DNA from: Smittium mucronatum
Lineage: Eukaryota > Kickxellomycota > Harpellomycetes > Harpellales > Legeriomycetaceae
NCBI GenBank assembly: GCA_001953115.1
Contig: LSSL01001086.1
Location: forward strand, 7,296 to 38,815
Reading direction: 5' to 3'
Length of the DNA: 31,520 nt
Part shown: positions 20,975 through 30,969 of the stretch, piece after piece
Position numbering within the stretch: the first letter of the stretch is position 1
Layout of the letters: every line of letters starts with the position of its first letter
Notes under the pieces: model-generated
Database searches by the model: none
Told to the model about the DNA's origin: nothing
The model's input: only the letters and a program-made list of their open reading frames with translations
Translations under genes and position numbers: made by a program

Positions 20975-23900
20975 ATGGAGCCTAATCTACCTTCTGAGAT
21001 TATAGAGAGGATATTTTCCATTTCCCAAAACCCCGAGTAAAAATTGGTATAAATGTCATTTTACGAAATTTCAAAAGTAATTAAAGTTCGAACCGAATAC
21101 TTTCTCTTACGTTTTGGGAGGCAAAATGTTTTCAATTATAAAAAAGGTTTGCCTGCCAAGTTTCAAAAAATATTCAAGTGCGAAAACTTGTCTCCAAGTC
21201 TCATAAAAACGGGTGCCATGATTAATAAAGATGGTCAAAATTTGTTCTACTATGTGATTGAAAATTTCTGGGAGCTGTTTGATGAATATTTGTTAAAAGT
21301 TTTTATTCATCGATTCGAAAAGAGTGATTTTAAAAAAGTAGCATATTCCAACTCCATAATATCCTTAAAAAAGAATAACTATAAATCTGTTAAACTTGCT
21401 CTAGAAGCTTTAAGTCTGCAAATTTTGGATCTAATTCTTAACTCTCACAAGATTTCTCACAATCTTGATGGCCAAAGTATATCTATAGTCATTATCCAAA
21501 AGCATTTGTCTGTGGATTTAAACTAAGTGGATATTTTTAGATATCTAAAAGTCGTCAAAGAAAGGATGTTTGATATTTTAAAAATATTATTCAAAAACGG
21601 TTTCGAAATCAAGAAATAAAAGGAAACATTTTACCCAGCAGTATTCAACTCTGATATAAAATCTATAGAATACTTGATCAATAAAGGGTGTGATATATCG
21701 AGCTTAAATAATGACGATTTTTATATCGCCTACGCTATGGGGATATCCATTTTCTTGAGTATAATGAAAAACACTGTCCAAAAATAAAATTGAATCATAA
21801 TTTTGTGAAGAAACTTGCTATCTCTTATAGAAACATTGGTAAAATGGAGTATGTTCGTTGTAGAGGATACTCTTCATACTTTTTTAACTGTGATGCTGTA
21901 CGATTTATATGCAAAAAGAATGGATATAAACTTTTTGATTATATTTACCAGAGTTACTGCAACAGATTAACAATTTTAAAATATCTATTTTTGCACTCAG
22001 TAAAAAAAAGCAACATCAACGCATTATCTTATCTTTCTCAGAAATACCCCAATGAAATCAGAGTCTTCGTAAAAGAGAGTCTTTTTATCATCTGTATTTC
22101 AGATTCAAGTCCAGATACAGCATCTTATTTTATTAATAACAACTATTATACATTGGATCAAGTAATAGGGTTGGAAAAGTTGGTTTTGAATGAGATAAAA
22201 ATCGATTTAAGGATTTCGATGAAATTCTTCATAAAAAGAAACCTGGAGATTTGCTAAAACTAATCCCTATTTTCAAAAAATTTTAAAAAAAATCCTCAAA
22301 TAATGAGAATAAAGAATATATTCAAAATCGAGAAGCTCATATCAAAAACAATATATCTTTATTTTTGTCAGCTGGATGTGATGAATCTATCACTCTTAAA
22401 TTAATAAAGTATCTAGTTTTTCACGACGCGAATATCCACTATCGCGAAGATCAACCCCTAATTAATGCTTGCGATAGAGACGAAGATCTTCCGATCATTA
22501 AATATTTAATCTAAAATGGAGCCAATATAAATGCTCAAAATGATCAAGCTTTAATCAATGCTTGTTGTATCGAAAATAATCTTGATGTAGTAAAATATCT
22601 GGTTGAACATGGAGCAAATGTTAATACTCAAAACGGAAAAGAATTAATTACTCGCTGTCAGGAAACCGGAGACCTAGATTTCATAAAATATCTGATTGAT
22701 AATGAAGTAAATATACATTCACAGAATGACCAAGCATTGGTTTCGGTACGTTTTCATAACTCTAATTATGAATCATTTGAGTTTATGGTACGCAATAGGG
22801 CTGACATATATACCCAAAACGGCAGTGCTTTGATTAGTGCTTGCACTTTCCATAAAGATCTAAGAATATTAAAATATTTAATCGAAAATCGCGTCGAAAT
22901 TCACTTCCAAAATGATAAAGATTTAATAAAAGCTTGTAAGAGTTATGGAATGGTGGATGCTTTTAACCTTCTCGTTCAAAACGACGCAGATATTCATGTC
23001 CAAAATGGGAAGGTTCTGATTAATTCTTGCTATCGTCAGCGCAATTTAAATTCTGTGAAACATCTTGTCGAAAAAGGTGTGGATGTTAATGCTCAAAACT
23101 GAGTGACTCTAGTTTTAGCTTGTCTTAGCCCCAATGGCTTTGAGTACATAAAATATCTAATCGAAAATGGTTGCAGACATAAATGCGCAAAACGGGCAAC
23201 CTCAAATTAATGTCTGTAGTAGACGTGGGTCTTTAAAAGAGATAAAACTGCTAGTTGAAAATGGTGATGATTTAAACGCGCAGAACGGAAAACCTTTAAT
23301 TTATCTTTGCAAATCTTTTTACGGGCCAAGTCAATTATTTGACGAGTCGTTTGGATATCTTATTTCTTTGGGGGCTGGTAATAATATTAACTTGAAGCCG
23401 ATATATTTTCAAGTATTTAGTGGACATTTTTCACCCACTCCGATGAGATATTTAATACATGCCAAAGTGAAAATAAATTTTCGAGCAAATATGGTCTTAT
23501 TGAGGAACTTTCCGACAGAAATATAGACTCTAAAATATCTTTAAAAATTTTAGAAATTTCGGAAGCTAAAATGTGTATTATATTGGACCAAAGCTTTCTC
23601 ATATCATTCTTTAAAAATCCAAGGTTTAAAATTATAAGCTTTTTTGAAAAAAAAGGAATAGAAATTATCAAGCATAAAGATTTTATTCTAAATTGCTTGT
23701 TTGAAATAATTGAGGGGGATTATCGAAGCCTGCTACTCTGCGTTTTAAACAGCTCTGACTTGAATCGGATAGAATCCAAGTTGCGCTTTTTTTCTTAATC
23801 GTATTGTTAAATGCTCTTGTACCGATATTTACTTCAATGTTTCATACACAGACGAAATCTGTGTAATACTTTTGTATCTAAAATTTTTTGGCGTTGACCT

Positions 23901-24069
23901 CTCTACGACTGAAATCCAGGAAAAGTTTGGGAAATATTTTCAGCAACTAAATCCAATTGATATAAGCACAATAAAATTTGATAATGGCTTTTATAACAGT
24001 TTTTATCCTCAATCAAGTGATGTCTCTCTATGGTTAAAGGGCTTTGAATCCACCTTTAGTTATTATTAG
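20975..24069 (+). pseudogene. F-box-like / ankyrin-repeat gene, broken copy 3
   Basis: Alignable to the intact paralogues from the start (MEPNLPSEIIERIF) to the C-terminal end (LQQ-type FGKYFQQLNPID region). In-frame stops lie at 21038-21040, 21050-21052, 21524-21526, 21617-21619, 22284-22286, 22512-22514 and 23100-23102. Frame changes occur near 21735, 22208, 23170 (one extra T after AATGG), 23490 and about 23780. It retains about 12 of the 31-residue ankyrin units, with three units before the HSQND-type unit, as in copy 4. The C-terminal C-x2-C-H-x5-C cluster is degraded: the first Cys (codon at 23782) and the later C-x-C remain, but the second Cys and the His are lost. Most damage is point changes and single-base shifts, so it decayed in place as a whole gene. 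The nearest relative among the four is probably copy 4, its neighbour. Confidence 0.92.
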
Positions 24070-24994
24070 CTATACTATTATCAACCAATCTCTAATTCAG
24101 CATCCTTAAACTGATCAAATTATAAGTTTATTTATTTCCTCAACTAAATTTTATAATAAGGGTTATTTTTAATGGCTACTAATATATGAATACTTGATAT
24201 TAAGCGAAAAAAGTACAGTTTTTTTTGTCATTTATCTTGCAGCTGCAGCATTTATTTAAAAAACCTCTTGGGAAAAAATTAAATTGCTTGCGATTGATTA
24301 TTAACTAGAATCAATAACGGTAATATTAATTCCTTTATTGGATTGATTATTAATATATGCTGATTACACATATTAAAGAAATTTAAATAGGATCATTGGA
24401 AAATGGTCTAGGGTTTTACAACAAATCATCTTGGCTATCCTATCTTCCTAAATTAATTTGGCTTGGATTTAATAATAGGATCCTGGATTTGTAAAAAAGA
24501 GCTTGAGAATTAATTAAAGAGTATCATTTAACTCTTTAAGGACATATAGTGCAAAAAGTGCAAAAAGTTGCGTTTAGGAGCAGGGTTTAGTGGTAGGTAT
24601 TATGATTTAGTGAAATTGTGGTTTAAAATAAATTTCTATTTTTATCAGAACTAGCCAGTAGAATGAGAGCTGATAGATTAATTTCGGTTGACAAAAATAA
24701 AGTAAACAGTTTAGCCCAACGAATATAAAGAATTATGAGTTAACTGTTAAATATTTCTTTCGAGGTTAATAAATCGAAAGCGGTATTCGATATATAGCCA
24801 ATAAACAATTTCAGTTTATACCTAACGCTTGATTCTGGATTTATTATATACATGATTAAATATATTAAATTTAACAAATAGAAGTGCGGTTTTATCCATT
24901 TTTTATGAAAAATCTAATCATGTATAATATATATCATAATACATATAAGTGTTATCAGTACATAAAAAGAATTTTAATTTATATCTTTTAGAAA
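24070..24994. other. Spacer between pseudogene and gene 4; presumed promoter region
   Basis: AT-rich, with no gene. It holds a direct repeat GATTGATTATTAA (about 24292 and 24344), a doubled AGTGCAAAA near 24549-24566, and a perfect 12-bp inverted repeat TATACATGATTA / TAATCATGTATA (24847-24858 and 24915-24926). TTTTAG sits three bases before the gene 4 ATG and could be a 3' splice site of a leader intron, but this is not testable here. Confidence 0.45.
24847..24926. repeat. 12-bp inverted repeat upstream of gene 4
   Basis: TATACATGATTA at 24847-24858 is the exact complement of TAATCATGTATA at 24915-24926, with a 56-bp loop, about 70-150 bp before the gene 4 ATG. It could be a regulatory palindrome, the ends of a tiny MITE, or chance in AT-rich DNA. 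Confidence 0.4.
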
Positions 24995-27900
24995 ATGGAG
25001 CAAGTATTGAATTTTGAAATCATTGAAAGGATATTTGTCATTTCCCAGAATCCTGAATTGCGATTTCTATCGAAATCATTTTACAAAATATCTAAATCGA
25101 CAAAAGCTCGTTCGGAATTCTTTTTACATCGTTTTGGAAAGAAGAATGTTTTAAATTTCGAGATGGGTTTGCCTGCTGAATTCCCCAATATTTTTGAAAA
25201 CGAGAAATTAGTCCTAAACCTTATGAAGTTGGGTGCAAAGACTAGCAAGGTGGGCCAAGAATTGTTTTACTACGCTATTGAAAATTCATGGGTCACAGTT
25301 GTGGAATACTTGTTAAAAGTTTTTGTTCGAGGATTCGAACCAAAAAAATCGGGAGGAGTAGCTTACATCAAACCTCTAATTTCTTTAAAAGAGAGCAAAT
25401 ATGAATCTGTTAAACTTGCTCTAGAATATTTAAACAAGCCTATTCTGATTTTAATTCTCAACTCGCACAAATTCAACCACAAACTGGAAGGTCAAAATTT
25501 GCGTGTGGCAATAATTAAAAAAATTCCAAAAGTTGATTTAAATAAAGTTGATTTTAATTGTTATCTGAATATAGTTAAAGAAAGAAGGATTGATATTCTA
25601 GATATATTGTTTGAAAACGGGCTAGTAATTAAGTCAAAAAAAGAAATATTTTACCCAGCAATATCCAACTCTGATATTGAAACGATCGAATATTTGGTTA
25701 AAAAGGGGGGTGACTTTTCTAGCTTGGAACATGGACCCTTCAATATTGCCTGCCAAACTGGAAATATCCACATTCTTGAGTACATGGTATCACATTGTCC
25801 GAAATTAGTTTTACACCCTAGTTCTATAAAGGGAAATTCTATCAAGCATGGGAACGCTGATGCAATGATTTTCTTTCATTCTAAAGGATTGTGTTCGCAC
25901 TTTTTCAACTATGATGTTGTGCCATTTATATGTGATCACAATTACACCCAGCTACTCGATACAATCTACCAAATTTATAACAACAAAATGACTATTTTAA
26001 AGTTTGCGTTTCTTCGTACAGTTCAAAAAAACAACATGGTGGTTCTAACTCACCTTATCCAGAATTATCCTGGAATCAAGGACTTCATAAATCAAGATCT
26101 ATTTATGATTTTTATTCGGGATTCTAGTTTTGCAACAGCCGCTTTCTTTATTCAAAATAATCATTTTTCATTTTCTCAAATGATAAAATTTGAGAAATTA
26201 GTTTTGGAAGAAATCCATAAACGGGATGTTCACTACGATAAGAAACTTTATGCCAAGAAGTCAACAGAGTTATTCAATCTTATTCCCCTTTTTACCGAAT
26301 TCTTTAAGACTTGTACAATAATCGATAAAGAAGAATATATGCAAAGCCGAAAAACTGCTATCCGAACTCAGATGTCATTGTTTTTTTCAGCCGAGTGTAA
26401 TCAGTTTATGCCTCTAGAAAAATTAAAACTTTTTATTGAAAAAGACTATGATATTCACATTGATAATGACCAACCTCTAATCAATGCTTGTAGTATTAAA
26501 AGCAATCTACCAGTCATCAAACATTTAGTCGAAAATGGAGCAGACGTAAACGCAAAAAACGGGTCACCTTTAATTAATGCCTGCTCAGATGATATGTTTC
26601 CCACCCCACAATTGGAAATTATAAAGTATCTTGTTAAAAAGGGAGCTGAAATCAATGTTCGGAATGGCCAGATTATAATTAATGCTTGTAATTCAAATAA
26701 TCCTCTTCCTGCTTTAAAATATTTAATCGAAAATGGAGCTGATTTGCATTCGCAGAACGACCAAGCTTTCGTTAATATTTGCGCAAATACGTGTAATATT
26801 GAATCTTTTATGTTTCTAGTTCAGAACGGGGCTGACATTAATGCCCAAAACGGTGAGGCTTTAATTAAGGCTTGTTTTCTCCCTGAAGACATGCAAAGAA
26901 TCAAATTTTTAATCAAAAATGGCGTTGATATCCATTCTCAAAATGATAAAGCTCTAATTAGCACTTGCTTGGAAAGCAATTCCTTGGATGTTTTTGGTTT
27001 TCTTGTAAAGAATGGAGCAAATATACATGCTCAAAATGACCAAGCTTTGATAAATGCCTGTTCAAAGTTTAATAATTTTAAAATTGTAAAATATCTTGTA
27101 GAAAGTGGAGCTAATATAAATGCCCAAAATGGACAGGCCCTAGTTACAGCTTGTTCAAATGCAAGAAATTTAGATATATTAAAATATTTAATCTCTAATG
27201 GAGCTGATGTAAATGCTCAAAATGGTCGGCCTTTAATTGAGGCCTGCAAGAATTATGAACCCTTTGATATGATCAAGCTGCTGATTGAAAACGGCGCAGA
27301 TGCAAATTCCCAAAATGGAATGCCTTTAATTAACGTCTGCAAAAATCGTCCATCTCTAGCAACTTTAAGAATTTTAATTGAAAATGGGGCAGTTGTAAAT
27401 TCACAGAACGGTTTACCTCTAATTAACCTTTGCAACCATTTACTCTGGGAAGACTTTCAGTTTAATGAACCTTTCGATTACCTTATTTCTTGTGGAGCTG
27501 GTAAAAGTAACCAGCTAGGACCCATTTGGGCTCGTGTTTTCAATGAATACACTCCTTCCAGATTGCTTTCGTATTTAGCTCAGACTGAGGTGAATACAAA
27601 CCTCCAAGATTTTGTACCTCTTATTGAGGATCTTTCGGACAGAATTGTTGAACCGAAAAATCGCTATAGCACCACAGAAACTCTGGCTGAAAAAATGTGT
27701 ATTATAACAGATCAAAACTTTCTAATATCATTCTTTAAAAATCCTAGGTTTAAGGTTTTAAAGTTTTTTGCTAGTAAAGGGATTGAAATTATTAAACACA
27801 AGGATTTCATATTAAATTACCTGATTGAATTGATTGGTATGAGCTATAGAGACCTGCTTCCTTTTCTCTTGGGGGATTCATTTTTGGAAGGATCTTCTTA

Positions 27901-28201
27901 TGACTGCAGTTTCTGCCATCAATATCGTCTAAGATGCTCTTGCACTGATATTTACGTTAATGTTTCATATACGGACGAAGTTTGTGTGATGCTCATGTTT
28001 CTAAAAACAATGGGCGTTGACTTCACGTCGTCTGAACTCCAAGAAAAGTTTGGGAAATATTTGCAACAAATTGATCTAATTGATCCAAATACAGTATCTT
28101 TCATGGATAATAACGCTTATGAAAATTTTTATTCTAACACTGTTGAGTTTCCAATGTGGATAGATGATTTTGATTCTATTCGTAAAAGTGAATACGAATA
28201 G
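24995..28201 (+). CDS. F-box-like / ankyrin-repeat protein, copy 4 (1068 aa)
   Basis: The third intact paralogue, and the shortest. Its N-terminus (FEIIERIFVISQNPELRFL) keeps the F-box-like spacing, but the usual L-P is replaced by L-N-F. The middle region is conserved (SDIETIEYLVKKGGDFS, GNIHILEYMVSHCPKL). About 13 ankyrin units of 31 residues start at residue ~473, one less than copy 1 and two less than copy 2. The C-terminal domain has NPRFKVLKFFASKG, a cluster C971-x2-C974-H975-x5-C981-x-C983, and FGKYLQQIDLID. The ATG has A at -3 and G at +4 and aligns with the paralogues. No introns, membrane segments or signal peptide were seen. Substrate-adaptor function is inferred only from the domain combination. 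Confidence 0.93.
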   Translation: MEQVLNFEIIERIFVISQNPELRFLSKSFYKISKSTKARSEFFLHRFGKKNVLNFEMGLPAEFPNIFENEKLVLNLMKLGAKTSKVGQELFYYAIENSWVTVVEYLLKVFVRGFEPKKSGGVAYIKPLISLKESKYESVKLALEYLNKPILILILNSHKFNHKLEGQNLRVAIIKKIPKVDLNKVDFNCYLNIVKERRIDILDILFENGLVIKSKKEIFYPAISNSDIETIEYLVKKGGDFSSLEHGPFNIACQTGNIHILEYMVSHCPKLVLHPSSIKGNSIKHGNADAMIFFHSKGLCSHFFNYDVVPFICDHNYTQLLDTIYQIYNNKMTILKFAFLRTVQKNNMVVLTHLIQNYPGIKDFINQDLFMIFIRDSSFATAAFFIQNNHFSFSQMIKFEKLVLEEIHKRDVHYDKKLYAKKSTELFNLIPLFTEFFKTCTIIDKEEYMQSRKTAIRTQMSLFFSAECNQFMPLEKLKLFIEKDYDIHIDNDQPLINACSIKSNLPVIKHLVENGADVNAKNGSPLINACSDDMFPTPQLEIIKYLVKKGAEINVRNGQIIINACNSNNPLPALKYLIENGADLHSQNDQAFVNICANTCNIESFMFLVQNGADINAQNGEALIKACFLPEDMQRIKFLIKNGVDIHSQNDKALISTCLESNSLDVFGFLVKNGANIHAQNDQALINACSKFNNFKIVKYLVESGANINAQNGQALVTACSNARNLDILKYLISNGADVNAQNGRPLIEACKNYEPFDMIKLLIENGADANSQNGMPLINVCKNRPSLATLRILIENGAVVNSQNGLPLINLCNHLLWEDFQFNEPFDYLISCGAGKSNQLGPIWARVFNEYTPSRLLSYLAQTEVNTNLQDFVPLIEDLSDRIVEPKNRYSTTETLAEKMCIITDQNFLISFFKNPRFKVLKFFASKGIEIIKHKDFILNYLIELIGMSYRDLLPFLLGDSFLEGSSYDCSFCHQYRLRCSCTDIYVNVSYTDEVCVMLMFLKTMGVDFTSSELQEKFGKYLQQIDLIDPNTVSFMDNNAYENFYSNTVEFPMWIDDFDSIRKSEYE

Positions 28202-28225
28202 TTTCGGTCTTGGTTTTGATTTATT

Positions 28226-28231
28226 AATAAA
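28226..28231 (+). terminator. candidate poly(A) signal of gene 4
   Basis: AATAAA lies 25 bp after the TAG stop. This is a positional candidate; the hexamer is common in this composition. Confidence 0.3.
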
Positions 28232-30290
28232 TATTTCATTTGCACCATTTTTTTTATTTGAAATATAATTTACAATTTCTACTTAAGTTTATCTTTATTC
28301 GCGAACATCAAGCATATCTAAAACTTATGTAAGATGTTGGAAAAATATACTTAGAATGTAAAAAATCTTTTTTCTTAAAAGTCCACCGATTTTTAAATTT
28401 TATTTTTTGAAAAGATCGAAAAAATAACAGTTCCAGGTTTAATATTAAATATTTAAATGTATTATGAATATTTTTAATCCTTGAGTTTGTTTCATCAAAC
28501 CACATTTTTCATTTTTAAAAATGGCATTGGAAACGGGTTAGAATCCATACAAATATATTTAATTAGTTAATTTTAAAGAAATCTTAAGATTTTTACTCAT
28601 CGGAAAAAGTCTACATCTTTTCTAATATAGATTGATTTTTACCAATGCATCAAAATCGTGTAACGCTTAAAGTATATGAATTTCATAACAAAGTTGAAAT
28701 TTTTCTTATGTTTAAAAAATTAAACAAAATTAATAAACCATGATGCGGAGATGTTAGGCTTTGTAAAAGATGTTAAATAAAAAAAAACCCGACTATAATG
28801 GTGAATATGATGAAGGTTCTTCAATTAATTGTTTTTAAAAGTGTTTGAGACAGCTTTTTACCATTATTTTTATAAACTCAAAAGAAGTTTCCAACCTTAT
28901 GCATAGAATTATTCTTTTCAGTCTTGGTGAATCATGCGGATTTACCCTAAAAAAAATTAAATTTTGCATTAAATCGTTTTTTACAAATAGATTGGCTGAA
29001 GAGTTGGGAGAAGGGGTGAGATTCTAATTTTTACAAGGAGGTGTGTGGGTATTTCTTGAATTCAATCTTGACATTACCTAAATATTATTAGTTTCGAATG
29101 GATATTTTTCTCAGGTAGGATTGCGTTCGTAGTTTATTTTGGCTCATAACTATAACCAAAATACGTGATTTAGAGTGTAAATATCTTTAGATGTTTCTGA
29201 ATCATATCACAACTGGTTTAACATTTTAGAAGGGGTTTCATCTTCTAAAACCTTCAAAATATGGAAATTAATAGAGATAAAATGTATTGATTTTTTTCAT
29301 GATAAACATTAAATTTAAATCTATATAAACCATGAAATTGATAAACATTTCAATAACCATAAAAATAATTTAAAGTTACAATGTGCATACATATCTTCCA
29401 AATTGAAAAAATTTATCCCCAAAATCTGTAGTGAAATTTTTATTTTAAAAAATATAGACCACTTTTTACATATTCATTTTATTGAATATGGTTCGTTATT
29501 TCACAACTAAATTTAAGATAATTAAAGATATCAATAAAAATCTGTAAAATTTTGCAAAATCACTAAAATTTTAATAAAAAGTATTTTTAGTGAATAAAAG
29601 CGTTTCAAATGATCAAATATAATAAAATATATATTTAGATATTATATATTAAAAATGACATAAAATAATATGCATATTACACCTAATCATCCAAATTAGT
29701 ATTAAACAACTAACCAATCTTGCAATAATATAAATATAACTTCAGAAAAAAATATTTGCCCACATAAAATATAAAATATATACTCTTCTATAACCCATTA
29801 CAGATCCTCAGGACTGCAAACCAGAATTACGGCTAACTTTTTTTACAAGTTAAATTTAAAATTTACCTAATAATATTCAACTTGAATAAAATTTAGACTT
29901 TACATTAGACTCAAATAAGGAACTACTCAGCTTTCGAGGTGCTAATTGTACTAGATGAATAATTTAGTGACCACTTAATCAAACCAAGACTTTAATTTAA
30001 AGCCTGTAATAACATTTACAAACCTTAGTAAATGGCAATAAAAATTATCAAAGGTTGGGGAAAAAATTGTTTAAAAAATATTGTTAGGATTATCAAATAC
30101 TTTGGTTTGATTTAAAGTTTATCAGAGCTATTCTGATTCCAAAAAGTCTTATCAACTTTTATTTAAATAAAATTTATTTGATTCCTTTTGCTATAATTGT
30201 GATCTGGAAAGACTTATTTTTTTAAAAAAAAAAAACACTGGATTTTTCAGGGCCCTAATTTGTGATTTTTTTGAATTTTCTGAAGATCAT
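28232..30290. other. 2.1-kb AT-rich spacer, nothing recognised
   Basis: Contains one TTG-initiated open frame (28845-29027) of unremarkable composition and a minus-strand shadow frame near 28308-28505. No family motif, RNA gene or repeat related to the rest of the window was recognised. Confidence 0.5.
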
Positions 30291-30468
30291 TACTTATTAT
30301 TATTATTATTATTACGGGAAACTCATTTTAAATTTAATAAAAAGATGTAAAACCGCAATTAAAAAAATTGTAAAAATTAAAAAAAGTGAATAAATTTCAA
30401 AAAAAAATTTCCAACTTCTCTCTACTGCTCTAGCAGATCCGTACATCGAGGGCATTGGCTCAAAGTAT
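30291..30468 (-). mobile_element. SINE-like element E with (TAA)n tail
   Basis: On the minus strand it begins TTTGAGCCAATGCCC, matching the 5' end of element D (CTTGAACCAATGCCC). It then carries GTACGGATCTGCTAGAGCAG, matching D's GTACGGAGCCGTTAGAGCG at the same spacing. The 3' part is AT-rich and differs from D: in place of AATAAAATTCC plus A-run it ends in (TAA)n at 30291-30313. Two copies starting at the same point argue for a defined short element and not a random truncation. No target duplication was found. Confidence 0.6.
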
Positions 30469-30969
30469 TAAGAAATTATTTTTATCAATAAAATGACCTT
30501 AACGACTATATAAAAATCCAAAGGAAATTAAATCAAAAAAATATTAAGAGAAAATTGTTTTTATTATCTATGCTTTTTTTTATTTTTATTTTTTAATTTT
30601 ATTACTGAATTAGTTTTTATTCCATACCTCTGACTTTTAATTTTTATTAATTCTTGTTTAAAATTTATAATGATAATTAGCTTCAGATGACTTAAATCAC
30701 AGATTTAAAGGATTTTCTGCATTCTAGAGCTCCATAATTATAATTCTTAGGGAATTGATAAGTCTATAGCTTAAACCTACATCATTTCTATTAAAAATAA
30801 AAATAGTTATGTTTAGATGTAGGTTTATATAATATACACGTAAAAATATCATTCTTGACTCGTGGTTACCCCTTGCCCAATATAAAACGCGAATTAACTT
30901 TCAAAAAGCCATTTAATTTTTTTTAATAACAGGCTTTGAGGTCATTTATATGAATATTAATCATACTGG
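30469..30969. other. AT-rich spacer, nothing recognised
   Basis: Between element E and copy C. A short inverted pair occurs (TTAAACCTACATC near 30771 and GATGTAGGTTTATA near 30817). No gene was seen. Confidence 0.45.

Noticed and set aside
28845..29027. 60-codon plus-strand frame
   Set aside because: Starts at TTG, with no motif and no conservation with any other part of the window.
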